Below the pieces are notes generated by a model, which had not been told where the DNA came from, searched no databases, and saw nothing but the letters and a program-made list of their open reading frames with translations. Positions 46,601-59,197 of a stretch of 64,000 bases of DNA are shown in pieces; positions within the stretch are counted from its first letter, which is position 1, and each line of letters starts with the position of its first letter. Made by a program: the position numbers and the translations under genes. The stretch is from Thermothielavioides terrestris NRRL 8126 (lineage: Eukaryota > Ascomycota > Sordariomycetes > Sordariales > Chaetomiaceae), in NCBI RefSeq assembly GCF_000226115.1, contig NC_016459.1, forward strand, positions 1,116,001 to 1,180,000, read 5' to 3'.

Positions 46601-49600
46601 AAAGTTATTAAAGATCGTTGTTATAGTCTACTAGAACTAGGCAATAGAATTTATACCCTCTATCAATAGTATATATATATAGAAGAGACCAATTAACGTC
46701 GAAAAGGTCGTTAAATTATAGCTCTACTTATTAAGATTAACCTAGTTGTAATTAGAGAAGAGATTTAGGAGAAACATTAGCTTATAGCTACTAAAGTCCT
46801 TACTAAATTCCTCTATAGTAGGTAGGACGAAAGCGTTATAGATCGTTATAGCATTGGCCTTTTAAACATTATTAATAAACTACAATCCACTGTCCTTCTT
46901 AAGAATAAAGAACCAATTATTATAGTAGCTTATATAGCTATACTTAATAATCCTATATATCTACCTCTCTCTAAGTAGATCAATAACCTTCTATATTAAC
47001 GGCTTTAGAATTGGAATAGACTTACTCTACTAGGCCTTATATAGGATAGTCTTAATATACTAAGGTAGGACAATATCCTTATAGATACGCCTATACTCAG
47101 TGAAATCCTATATAAGTATAACTTCCTAATTTCGTAAGATCTTAACGAATATCTCCTTTTCTAGCTTATTAAGGAACCTATCTATAGTAGCGAACATCGC
47201 TTAAAGGCGCTCCTTAGTAAGCCTTAAGCTCGGCTTAAGATCTAAGAAATAGGGGACTATAAGATCGTCCTATTCCTTCTTAAACTATATCTTTGCCTTA
47301 GCCTTTATAAACCGCTTTTCTTACTATAATAGGTCTCCTTCTAGCGTAGAGCTATTTGATAGTACTAAATCAACTAGTTGAACCTTATTTATAATATTCT
47401 TCTAAAGTATAAATGTCTTTAAGGTATATTTAACCTTACATTTAAATCCCTACTTTAGCCTTTAGTTGGAAAAGGGGTTTCCAACTAGGGTCCCTCTCTT
47501 CCCTTTTAAATAGGACAATAATTCGATCTTTGTCTATCTAGATAGAGAAGATAAAGAATAAAGACATATAATATAAAAAAGAGTATTAAGAAGCAATATA
47601 TAGGACTTCTATAAAATAAAATAAAAAACTACTTTGTCTACATTATCGTTGAGGAAACTGAGGGTAGTCTCGCCTTCCTCTATCTCTATTTAGTTAAAGA
47701 TTCTTTCAAGATTCTTTATTAATCCTTAGAATTGTCTTTAAATAGCTAGTTATATTAGAGATAGTAGGCGATTCTATTAAGTAATCTTCTTAGAGACGAT
47801 ATACGTTTAGACTATCTTTCCCTCTATAAGTAGATTAGTAGTAATTAGATTACTATTATAGTAATCGAAGGTCAAAGTAGTATCTTTAACGAATAGTATA
47901 CTAAGGATTGCTTTATACCTATTAGCGATGTCCTTAGTTATAAAGAAGTAAAGGTTAATATTAACTTCGCTTAGGTAAAAAGTGACCTAGGTCTCTCTAA
48001 AGAACGGTGCTAAGCTATAAAGACCCTTTGAAACGACCTTGGTAGGCTAGTATAGTAGCGTATATTTCTTAACGACACTTATTGAAATATAGTTGTACTC
48101 TGAACTAGAGTCGATTAGAGCAAGATACTTATTATAATGTCCTTTCTTAAACTAGATATATAGAGTAGAAAGCGACTATACTCTTATTATCGTACTAAGT
48201 TCTATATACTCCGAGACTAAGAGCGTTAAGATAGACTTCTAGAGTAGGGTATAGATATAATTGTCAACGTCTCTAGGCAGACCCTTACGAATCTAGTGCT
48301 CCTAGAGGCTTCTTATATAGATGCCCTATATACTATCTTTAATAACTCCGAAGATTACTAGAACTATCTTAGTCTAGCTAGAGCAAAGACTATCAAATGT
48401 ATTTATATTAGTATATAGAGCTTATATATAGATCCCTATATCTTTTAGTACAATAGCTAGTCTATTAGGCTTAGGAATACTAGACCCTTTATAGTTGATA
48501 ACCTCGATATTAGTAGAAATGCCTTATAGATATATAATTAAAGTATCTTTATACTTAAGCGAGATATAGACTAAATCGTTAAAGGTTAGACTAGTCTTCG
48601 CCTTTATCGTAGTATAGATCGTATCCTTTATATATAAAGGCAATATAGTAACCTTCGACGTAGGCGGCTTAGACTATAGCTCCTCTTTCTTTATATAATT
48701 CGTTATAGCTAGGTTCTTAAGAATAGTTATATAAGGAGGCTCCACTAGAGGTATAGGAGTACCGCCTATCTAGATGTCGTCTTCCCTTTTGTCCTTAGTA
48801 AACTAACACTTAGTAGGCGGTATATCCTAAAGTATAGTCTCCGCTTCCTCGTCTACTTCCTCCTTAGCTTCCCCCTTAGTCTAGTTAGAGAGAGGAAGAG
48901 GTAGTCAATGGAATTCGTTAGCCTTTAATATAGGTTATAGAACAACCTTCTAAGTTAAGATACAACCTCCTTTTAATAGGACTATATAAAACGACAACTA
49001 ATTAGACGCTATATAATAGAAGGTAGAGGTAAGCTTAGGCTCCCCTTTATATATAAGACGATTGATCGTCGTCTAGACGGTTATAGGCTTCTAATACAGC
49101 TTAGGCTATTAGAGATAGTGCTTGTTTAGCACTAAGGATATATCTAGCTTAAATAGACGACTATTTAGATATTTGTATTTACGACAATATACTTAGTATA
49201 TAGGGTAGCTATTATATTGTAAGTAATAGGCTATATATATAAGAACGAGCTAGCCGATCTTACTAACCTCTTGCGCATTGTCAATATCTACCTTTGCAAA
49301 GGTGATCGTCTTAGCTAGTGTATAGCCCTTCTTGCTCCTATCGCTAAGGCAGTAGTCTATACCTTTACAATATATTAGACCTATAGCTATAGCTTTTATA
49401 GCTTCTATATACTTAAGGACTATATAGTCAAAGTTACTACAATAATAGCAATAGCTAGAGCTTATAGGTCTATCGTAGCTAGGAGGACAACTATCAATAT
49501 ATAGACTAGTAACAAAGCTAACACATCTTTCTTATAAGCGGCTCTACTACTACTAGAAATATATCTAGAGAACCTTAATCTTATTAGGAGTAGGATCGAT

Positions 49601-50725
49601 TCTATATAAATAGAAAGCTTTAATCTTCTACTTAAACTACTTAGTAATCTTCTACTTCTAGATATATAGATGCTAGAGCTAATTAGCTAGATCGTCGATA
49701 TTGTTGGGCATAGGTATAAGAGTTTTCTTTAGCTCCTTCTCTTTCTACTCCTACGACTTAGGAGTCATCTTGATAGTAGGCGTAGCCAAAGGCGAGTAGT
49801 ACTTCTATAGATCGATCTTACGCTTATAGGTCTTAAGGAAGAGATCTCCTACGTTAAGACCCTTCTAAAGAGGATCCTAAACGAACTTAAGGAAGTCTAC
49901 CTACTTCGTAGTATAAATAGAGTCTTTGTCGTCCTTCTTTAAAGTACGCTAGTGGTCCTTAAGAGCTACCTAGATCTATTAATTAAGCGTATACTATATC
50001 GTTAAAACGATTATATACTATAGCTCCTTATAAACTTTAGTAAAGGCGACAATGTATATATAGTCGATCAACTTAAAGTAGTTGTAGATAACTTTGCTAA
50101 CTAGCTAGCATCTCCCTTTGATTAGATTATAAAGGTAACCTCCATTACTATACTACTTAGGGTCGTTGCCTTTCTAACGCTTTAGGAACTTAGCTTTGAA
50201 AGCGGCCTAAGTCTCTTAGTCCTTTTTCTCCTAGTAACAAATAATAGGCTAGATTATAATATTATACTAGAGCTTAAATAGGTATATATAGGTCTTGTCA
50301 TTAGTAATCTAATAAGCCTTATATATCTCCTCGAAGGTCTTAATCCATTATATAGCATTCTAACTAGAGAAGTGGCCCTAAAGGCTAGCCTTCGCTAGAG
50401 TTGGAAAGATTGTACTAAGTACAATAGTAAGAATATACTTAGTTATCTTCTTTAGAGCTTTAGCTTCGGAGAGACTAGAAGATATTATTGTAGATGCCTC
50501 TATATAAATAAGTGGAGTAGAAGTATCTAGCAAAGATAGAAGAGGTGTCTATACCGCTTTAGCTAGGTCTTCTTCGCTTAGTATACCTTAGAAAGGCTAT
50601 AAGATAAATATATCCTTAGACTCTCCTTCGGAGGTTGATATTAGGATTAATAGTATTATAGAGGCCGATAGGATTCTTAGAGCTTCTATAGACAATATAT
50701 ATATATATCGCTAGAGTCTAGTCAT
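43652..50725 (-). pseudogene. A3 gag-pol polyprotein, single frame
   Basis: ATG at 50723-50725 (read in reverse) to TAG at 43652-43654 spans 7074 bp, a multiple of three (2358 codons including the stop), collinear with A2 but 69 codons shorter in the C-terminal tail. The RT catalytic box at 46568-46579 reads intact YLDD. Protease, RNase H and integrase lie at the places expected from A2; the integrase core falls around 44.9-45.3 kb. Gag N-terminal M-T-R-L is shared with A2. RIP-type TAG/TAA codons abort it many times. The preserved phase over 7 kb shows that the family encodes gag and pol as one polyprotein without frameshift. Confidence 0.9.
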
Positions 50726-51572
50726 TAGACGTTTAGCTATCGTCTTCAAGAAAGGCAACGACTATATCGATAGACTATAAAAAGACTAATATATATACTT
50801 CTATAGGAATGTCGACTCCTTCGACGTCTATCTAGAGGAAGAAAACCTCTTAAGCAGCTAAGTTCCTTTAGAATATACGGTCTAAAGGCCCTAAAGGATA
50901 ACTATAGGTTCCTTATAGATTACCTAGATACCTCTAGCAACTAATATACTAAACCTAACTAGTATAATAGCAATAAGAGTATAGCTCTTAAGAAGAAAAG
51001 TAAACGTCTATACTAAGACCTTATATCTAATATAAAATAGTACTAGATATACTATTAAAAGGAGCTAAATGTTATCAAAGTATAGCCCTAAGCTTAGAAG
51101 CTTATAAGTAGCTACTACATTTAACTACTTTTATAACTAGTTTAGCTAAACTAGAGAAGAAAATGACGATCGATGAAAATTCTACCCCTATCTCTATTTA
51201 GAAGGATAGAACTATCGTCTTTCAATTAGATTAGCGTTTTACAACTACTATATCGATAATAACGAAGCTTTAATAGGTCTTTAAAGTATTAAGGATAATA
51301 AGATATCTTTTCAATGCCCTACACTGTCTAGGCAAAGGAAGGACTCCTAGGACAAGGTCTCAATAGACCCTTAGAACATATATACCTCAATAGGTTTCTA
51401 TACCTCCTAGAGATACTAGTATTAGTATACTAAAGCTTCAATAGGTCGGTTGTATCGTCGTCGTATAGCTATCAATATAGTATTGTATAGTTCTACGATC
51501 TTAGAAGACTTTGTAGTCTATACTATCCTATTTAGATATAGAGCTAAGCTCCTCCCTAATTAAGCCTCTATT
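50726..51572 (-). other. A3 leader
   Basis: This 847-bp non-coding leader has the same length as in A2. It contains, near 51530, the uninterrupted version of the site where A2 entered A1. I see nothing else in it. Confidence 0.8.
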
Positions 51573-52069
51573 TGAAATAGTATAAAACCTCTATATTAAC
51601 CTACTCCACTATACCTAGGACTAGGCATATAAGATAGTCCCTAGAGGAATATAGTACCCCTTTAGACGAATAAAGATAGTATATATTGAGTAATAGGAAG
51701 GATATCTCCTAAGAGGAAGATATATAGCTTAGGTATATCTAGTAGGATATAGCAGAAAAGATAGAAGATAACGAGAATATGGTCAGAGCTCAATAGCTCA
51801 GATGCTTATCGTCTAGACAGAGGTAGGACAACAAAAGGAGAGGCTTAATAGCCTTCCTAGAAGAAGGAGAACTACCAACGTAGTATCAACGAACGTATAT
51901 TGACAACTGCTTAATGTCTTGCTTAATGATAAAGAAGATGGGCTTAGCCTACTTAAATATATATGATTAGAGGGCTAGACCCCCTAGCAACGAATACAAC
52001 GCTCTAAAATAAATAGAAAAACAGAAAAACTAGGTCCCCTATATCTAGGTAGTCTATCACCCCAATCCA
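51573..52069 (-). repeat. A3 5' LTR (right end)
   Basis: This is the reverse-oriented 497-bp LTR, ending CCCAATCCA, which gives TGGATTGGG as the LTR start on the element's own strand. Confidence 0.95.
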
Positions 52070-52073
52070 CTGT
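52070..52073. repeat. Target-site duplication of A3 (CTGT), right copy
   Basis: This pairs with 39104-39107. Confidence 0.88.
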
Positions 52074-52261
52074 CTTTAAGACGAATTTGCACTTTATAGA
52101 GTACGTTATTATATTTACCTCCCCCTTGCCTATCTATATCCCTTAGGGGTCCCGCCTCCGCTACTCACCCTATATATATATGTCTCCCAACAACCTATAC
52201 TACGGAGGACGCCTGTCCTCCCCTGTAGAAGACGTTTTATATACCTATTAAGCGTATATAC
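52074..52261. other. Continuation of the unassigned segment between A3 and B3
   Basis: About 190 bp continue the sequence cut at 39107. The segment is comparatively GC-rich (cgcctccgctactcaccc; ggaggacgcctgtcctcc, an imperfect inverted repeat). On the reverse strand it shows a TATA-like run beside the B3 target site. It may be part of an LTR or 3' region of D1. B3 enters at TATAC. Confidence 0.45.
52257..52261. repeat. Target-site duplication of B3 (TATAC), left copy
   Basis: TATAC is repeated at 59579-59583. Confidence 0.93.
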
Positions 52262-52647
52262 TATAATAGCATAGCGCGCTAACCACCGTCATATAACTTG
52301 TGTACAGACCTGTCACGTGACTACACACTTATGTGACCTCCTAAGTTGGTGGATTTGCAAGATTCAAGTCGACTTCCAGATTAGGAAGGAGGGGTTGACT
52401 TGCCAATAAGGAAAAACGCACTAATAAGGCGAACCGCGTCTTACCCTACAACGTATAGACTTTATAGCCCTACTATAAATTGTAGCCCTACTGTAAATTG
52501 TCTATATATACTACCTAAGGTATTTAAGCACTGTTTTCCACCTATATATTAATAGTTTCCTTCTCTCTCTTTAGACTTAAAGTCTTTGTTAATCGAGGAT
52601 CAATTTAGCTACGAGATATCTAGCACTTGTTTTACCTTACTATAACA
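52262..52647 (+). repeat. B3 5' LTR
   Basis: This 386-bp LTR contains palindrome GTCACGTGAC at 52312-52321 (an E-box-like CACGTG core kept in several copies) and a TATA-like tatttaag at 52521-52528. Confidence 0.95.
52521..52528 (+). promoter_or_regulatory. TATA-like element in B3 5' LTR
   Basis: The motif tatttaag, followed by gcactg, is conserved at this place in all family B LTRs. It lies about 120 bp before the LTR end, a reasonable distance for a U3 promoter. It is a candidate only. Confidence 0.35.
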
Positions 52648-52955
52648 TTACTTCAAGTCTTACTACTATAGGCCTACGAAGGCGATATAATATCTAATAT
52701 AGCTTTTCCCAATAAGACTAGTTTGGTTAGCTAAGGAACTTGAATCTCTAATAGAACCTTCGATTTACCGACAATGCAGTACAATAGGTTAGCTAGGAAC
52801 TAATTGGCACTAAGGACAGACTATCAAATGTACAACAGGTTGCCAATAGCAAAGCAACCTCTAATCGACTAGTAGCAAGTAGTACGATCACCTTATTAAG
52901 GCGATTCAACTATATTAATTAATAGAAGAAGTCCTAAAAGAGGTACGATTCTATA

Positions 52956-54605
52956 ATAGCTTATAAAACGGAAAACGTAGGTTATACTCCTAGGCCTATC
53001 GAACAGGGCTAGAATACCTAGAAGATTGATCTAGTAGACCTCTATAAATTCAATATAGGAGGTAACTAAGGTACTTAAATTTGATCGAAGATTAGCGATT
53101 TAACTTCGTTTAGCTCTTAAACCTATATAACTACCGACTTAATTAAGGAATATAAGCTTATAAACCCTATTTCTAAGTTTTTCGACCGAATTAGCTAAAT
53201 TAAGTACTTAGCTAAAGAATAGAAGGTAGATTTAATTGAACGTTATATAAGGCTTAAGAATAAGTATATCGCTATTGCTCGCTTCTCTTAGGATAATGAA
53301 CCGATCGCTCCTAAGGAGGTCTAACCGTTAAGTATCAAATAGGTTGATCAGTTGTAAGGCGACGATCTTATCGAGATAATCTAATCGATTATTATATAGC
53401 GTAATATAATAATTAGGCAAGCTATAGCCCTATAAGTCACCTACAATGTACTAGCTAATTCGATAGCAATACTATTTATAAGAGTTTAGCAATTTAAATA
53501 GGAATAAGGCAATATCCTTAACCTTAAAGAACTTTCTACTTTATATACCTAAGTCGAGGTACTTTTATATAATAAGATAGTACTTAAAGACGAGAGGACG
53601 GAGCTCCTTAAGAAGATTGCTAATATAGTCGATCTATAGGGCTAAACTGTACCTTTGACCTAAACTAAACTAATGTAAACCAAGTTGTACTCAGAGTTAT
53701 ATAATCCTAATTATCTAATCTCAATGACTAAAAAGACTTCTAAACCTATAGCCTATACGAAAACTATAAAGATTGCTAACCTTAAAAAGTTTAGTAATAG
53801 TAAAGACCTAAAGTATTTAGTATAGAAAGTAGCTATACTTTAGAAGATTAAAGGGAACTATAAATTGTTCTTAATAGAAGACTTGAAATTTAGGTATATA
53901 GTGTCCTTTATCGATAGCGAAGTAATAGAAGCTCTTATACTCTATTTAGAAGAAGGTATAGTAGAACCGATCACTAATCTTAACGAGTTGTTCGACTTCC
54001 TAGACGGATTCTATACCGATCCTACTAAGCTCTATTATATAAAGAACAATTTTATAGCTTTAAAGATAGGATCTACGCTTTACTATAAGTTCCTTACTAA
54101 GTTTGTCTACTTTACTACTAAGTCTAAGAAACCTAAGGACAAATAGAAAGAGGAGTTCTATACCCAACTCTCTTAGAGCCTCTATTTCTAGATAGCAAGA
54201 GATCTAGTCGATCTAAGTGTTAGCTTCAACGACTTTACTCGCCTTAGTCATTAGTTCTCTTTACTTTAAGAGATAGCTAAAAAGGATCGGAAGGACGGAA
54301 AATCCAATTTACTAGGATCTAGACAACTAAGTAGAGGATTAGGTCCTATAAAGAAGAAAGAAAAGACCCTTTAGCTAGATAGCTCTAGTAGAGGCAAAGC
54401 TAAATTAGGATCTCCTAGGCTCTTTTAGAAGGAGCGTAATACTCTAAAAGAGAAGGGTAAGTGCTTCTATTGCTAAGAGATTAGCTATATAAAGACGTAA
54501 TACCTAAAATATATTATAGCTATAATTAAGAAGATAGAGGTAGACCTAGAAAAAATAACGAACTTAGCTAAAGAAAATAAGACTAAGACTACTAAATTAG
54601 AAAAC
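52956..54605 (+). pseudogene. B3 gag
   Basis: The start position 52956-52958 reads ATA where B1, B4 and B5 keep ATG, so the start is lost. The capsid-like middle is open at 53865-54146 (93 codons in phase). The zinc knuckle 54462-54503 reads C-F-Y-C with the later His and Cys as Tyr (CX2CX4HX4C pattern). A Lys/Glu/Asn/Thr-rich C-terminus ends with E-N and TAA. Gag forms the particle and binds RNA. The phase differs from pol by one base (-1), so translation of pol would have required a frameshift or similar recoding near 54.6 kb. Confidence 0.9.
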
Positions 54606-57600
54606 TAAGAGCTTTAAGGAAAGTAGACTCTAGCTTAGGGCTAGATATTAGGTTAGTAGTTACCTAGGTAGACCTTTAGTAGCTTATAGGCGGTTAAAGT
54701 CTCTTCTTCCCTTATATATTAGCTATTAATAGAACTAGTATCACTATCACTATACTCATTGACTCTAGAGTAAATAGATACACCTTCTTTAATTAAATCT
54801 ATATAAAGCGAATCGCTAAGAAACTTAATGTTAAGAGAACACTATTCGAGACTCTGATCTCTATAAAGGACTTCTAAGGCTAGTTTATAGACCTTATCGA
54901 CTTAATCTTAAGATTCGACCTCTAAATTGATAGGAGAATATAAAGGGATACTCTATTCCTAGCCCTCGATATAGGGAAGGAGTATTAGCTATTACTAGAC
55001 CAATAGTAGCTTATTTACTACAATATTCTACTAGATGCCTACTAATATCGATTGATCTAGCCTAAAGATAAACTATATAATCTAGAATAGAATTATATCC
55101 TTAAGATTCTTTATAACTCCTTTATTCCTAAGGCCCTAAACCCTAAATACTAAAAGGATACTAAGCAGAGAGACTAAGCAATAGAGCACTAAGATCAATA
55201 TTAAAAGGCTTAATAGTAGCTATAAATACTAAGACGTAGAGAAACTCTCTCTAAACCTTTACCTACTAAATTCTACTAATTGGTATAACCTACTAAAGAT
55301 CTAGGAATATATTAATTAGTATAACCTAAAGTAGACCTAGGATTATACTAATCGGTATAACTCGAAGTCTTTAAAATATATACTAATAGGAGTAATCTCA
55401 CTAAACCCCCTAAGAAACCCCCTTAGAAGATATTGTTTAAAGGTATATAGGACAATAGCCTCTAGAAGATAGACTAGGCACTAAAGAGCAAGGAATTTAT
55501 TCCCCTAAGAACCTATACTCGACCTATAACACCTAAAGAAGAGGAGGAATAGATCGCCTCCTAGGTAGAAGAGGGCAAGCGACTATAGATTCTAGAAGAC
55601 CCGATTAAGGCTATAGTCATCTCTACTATAGCCTTTAATAAAATGTTCCTTAAGGGAAATCAATAAGAAAGTTCTATATTAGGATTTATTATAATCGCCT
55701 AGATTGACTAAGCTATTAAGGCTAGGAAGACTAGTAAACTCTTTAACAACGAGGACAAAGAGGTCTAAAGCTAAGTTAAAGAAGCGATTACAAAGTACTT
55801 TTACTTTACTAAATTTACCAACGTATTCTTAAAAAAGGAATCTAATAAGATGCTACTAAAGCGTAAATACAACTATAAGATTAAACTTACTAGACTACTA
55901 CCCTAACGAGTAAGCCCCCTATACTCCTATACTCTCGACTAGCTAGAGACTATAAAAAAGTACTTAATTAAGAACCTATAGAAGGGTTTTATCGAGCTAA
56001 GTGCCGCCTTATATAGCTCCCCTATACTCTTTGCTATTAAAGGAGATAGGACCTAGAGATTTTATATCGACTACCAAGCCCTAAATAAGGTTATCGTCAA
56101 AGACTACTACCTATTACCCTACATTGACGAAACCCTATAATAATTGGGAAACGCTAAAATCTTTATTAAAATCGACATTTAGTAGGCCTTCTACCGAATC
56201 CGACTTGCCCTTAGAAGCAAAGACCTAACGACCTTCTAAACCTACTATAGTCAATTCCACTATAAGGTCCTGCTATTTAGCCTATATAATAGGTCTACTA
56301 CCTTTTAACGATTTGTCAATTCCTAGTTCTTCAAGTACCTCGATATATTTATAACCGCCTATATCGATAACCTAATTATCTATTTTTAGAATAAGGAAGA
56401 ACACTATAAGTATATATAGCTTATCCTTTAGAAACTGTATAAAGTAGGTCTCTAGGCGAATATTAAGAAATATAAATTCTATACTATTGAAACTAAGTTC
56501 CTTAAGTTTATTATTAGCACTAAAGGCGTCTAAATAGACCTAAAGAAAATTAAGACACTAGTTTCTTAGGACTAACCTACTACTATATAAGAAGTATAAG
56601 CCTTCCTTAGATTCTACAACTTTTACCGCCAATTTGTCTATAAGTATAGAAGAATTATACGCCTCTTATAGCGCTTAACCGTCAAAGGAAAACCATTTAA
56701 ATAGACCGAAGAGTGTAAGGAAGCCTTTTAAGAACTTAAGAGGCGAATAACTAACACTCTACTCCTTAAACACTACGATCCTACTAGAGAGAGCTAAATC
56801 GAAGTCGACGTATCTAGCGGAGTCGTAGCTAGAGTCTTCTAATAGAAGTATAATAATAGTTAATACCCCGTTACGTTCTTTTTAAAAACAATATCTAGGC
56901 TAAAAAGCAATTACTCTATCTACAATAAGGAACTCCTTACTATTGTATATACCGTTGAAGAATAGTACCTAATGCTACTTAGCTTCTAGTAGCAGTTCAA
57001 TATCTTATTTAACTACTATATATTACAATACTTTATATAGAAGAGGCTACTTAATATACAATAAGCTAGATAGGCTAAGCTCCTCTCCGCCCTAGATTTT
57101 CAAATCGTCTACTAACCTAGAAGGCAGAACGCTATTGCCGATACCCTGTCCTATAAGGCTAAAGAGCTCGCTACCTAGAAGGAAGTCTAAGAAGCTTACT
57201 ATACCTAGACGGTCCTCCCTAAGAGTAGGCTAGACCTATAGATCCTAGAGGAACTAGAGTTGCTACCTAAGGAGCCTACTAAGTACGACTTATAGTATAT
57301 AATCTGTTAAATCGAAGCCAACGTATCTAAGCTATCTCGCCTATAGCGACTCGAAGAATATAAACTAGTAGATATTATCCTTAAAGTAAACTAGGAGAGC
57401 AAAGCTCTAGAGAGTTTCTAAGAATTTACTTACTAGAATAATATCGACTAGACCCTAAGCGATAGTAGCCTTCTACTAAAGGGAGGTAGGCTAATAGTTC
57501 TACTAGATAGTTACCTATAAACCTACCTATTAGCTAAGATCTACAACTAGGTCTCTACGGCCTATCTAGGTAGGAATAAGATACGAGAGTTAGTCTAGAG

Positions 57601-59197
57601 ACAATACTTCTAGCTAGGGCAAATAGAAGATATCGATAGGTTCGTCTAGAATTGCTAGACTTGCCAACGTTCCTATATACCTCGCGACAAGCTACTAGGC
57701 CTCCTTAAGCCCTTAGAAGTCCTTATAAGACCTTAGTAGTACGTTACTATAGACTTCTATACAATGCCCTAGGACAAGTTGGGCTACGACTAAGTCTTTG
57801 TTATAGTGGACCACTTAGGGAAGTATAGCTACTCGCTCCTCTACTATAAGACTACTATTGCTAAAGAGATAGCGCAACTCTACTACTAGTACATTTAGTA
57901 TATCTATAGAGCCCTAGAATCGATCACTTTGGACTAAAAACCTTAGTTTATCTTAGTATTCTAGGACAAGTTCTATAAAATCCTTAAAATTAACCTATAC
58001 TTCTCTTCTTTAGAATACCCTTAGACAAATAGATAGACTGAAATTATAAATCAATACTTCGACTAGTGTCTACGCCCCTTCGTTAATTATTTCTAAGATA
58101 ATTAGTTAGAATTACTATCTACTATAGATTTTATTTAAGCTATTTTACTCTACTTATCTATAGGCCTTGCCCTATTCGAGGTTAAGACTAGTATATTCTC
58201 CTAGATAACCTACAATTAGTAGGAGTATACCTAAGAGTTTAGTAATGCCAAAGACAAGCTTAATCACACTAAAGCCTAAGAGATGCTCTTTAGAATTAAT
58301 TCTACTATCTAATTCGCTAGGGAAAGTATATAGAAAGCCTAGGAAGCCTAAAAGCGGTAAGTAGATAAGTATCGACGGCTAGAAGAATTTGAAGTTAGTT
58401 AAAAGGTCTATATTACAAAGGGCCACTAGTAGATAAACCAACTAAGTAATAAGTTCGACTATCTAATTGCTAAACCTTTTCTAATTATCGCTAAGAAGGG
58501 TTATTCCTATAAGCTAAAGCTACCTAAGACCTAGAAGATATACCTAGTATTTACTTTAGATCGACTCCGAAGGGCATTGAATAATCTATTATTAGGCTAG
58601 GAACCCTAGTCTAAACTGCTAATTGAGGTGGACAACGAATTGGAATAGTAAGTCGAAAAGATTCTTACCTCCTAGATATTTAAAAGGAAACTCTAGTATT
58701 ACGCTTAGTAGATCGGTTGGGGCGAGGACCCTAAATGGTACAACGCTACTAATTTTAAGAATATATTATACCGCCTCTAGGAATTCTATAAAGAATTCCT
58801 CTACGTAGCTAGACCACCTTGGCGATTACTATAATAGCTAAAAGCCTATAAGGAGGATTACTTTGATAATAAACACCTAGATAATAACCTACTAGTACCT
58901 AAAGGACAATACGATCTAACTTAGTCTAGGAGACGTCGTATATACATATAAACCTACTATAAGGTCGTAGAATAATATTTTATCCTAGCTCCCTTGTATA
59001 CCTACTAGCCTAGATGCAATATCTTATATAGCCTAGCAGGTTATAGAGCAGATTTCTAAGTCCTATAGAACTCAATTGTATAAATTTTATAAAAAATAGG
59101 CTTATAAGCTAATTCTCTTAATTCCTAATAGCCAGTGGAGGACTGTAATATATCCGTTATATAGGTATAACGCTTTTTCAAAGGGGGGGTAATATAA
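54600..59197 (+). pseudogene. B3 pol: protease, RT, RNase H, integrase, chromodomain
   Basis: Pol is in one phase throughout. Protease L-I-D-S is at 54755-54766. RT YIDD reads YIDN at 56360-56371. RNase H is about 56714-57166. The integrase zinc region ends with a C-x-T-C motif near 57651-57662. The integrase core has D 57752, D 57932 and E 58040, all three intact, with D to D 60 codons and D to E 36 codons (DD35E). A chromodomain-like segment at about 58650-58800 has W-G-E-D-P-K-W-Y. The frame then runs on, apart from TAG/TAA, through the polypurine tract and stops in the first bases of the 3' LTR at 59195-59197. Chromodomains of this kind direct integration to modified histones in heterochromatin. 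A 61-codon open stretch at 58623-58808 is an out-of-frame shadow. Confidence 0.9.
59180..59192 (+). other. B3 polypurine tract
   Basis: AAAGGGGGGGTAA lies immediately before the 3' LTR, the expected place of plus-strand priming. B5 has the related GAAGGGAGGGTAA. Confidence 0.85.

Larger units (their letters stand above)
39108..52069 (-). mobile_element. Family A giant element, complete reverse copy A3
   Basis: This full-length copy of 12,962 bp has two 497-bp LTRs and a CTGT duplication. From its 5' end at the right it carries LTR, 847-bp leader, gag-pol, opposite-strand ORF X, Ulp1-like ORF and LTR. It is less damaged at several catalytic codons than A2: the RT box is an intact YLDD and the protease-like His is intact. 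It confirms that the accessory module is a fixed part of the family. Confidence 0.95.

Noticed and set aside
58623..58808. 61-codon forward open frame near the end of B3 pol
   Set aside because: It is out of phase with the pol landmarks and has no recognisable composition; a shadow of the integrase tail and chromodomain.
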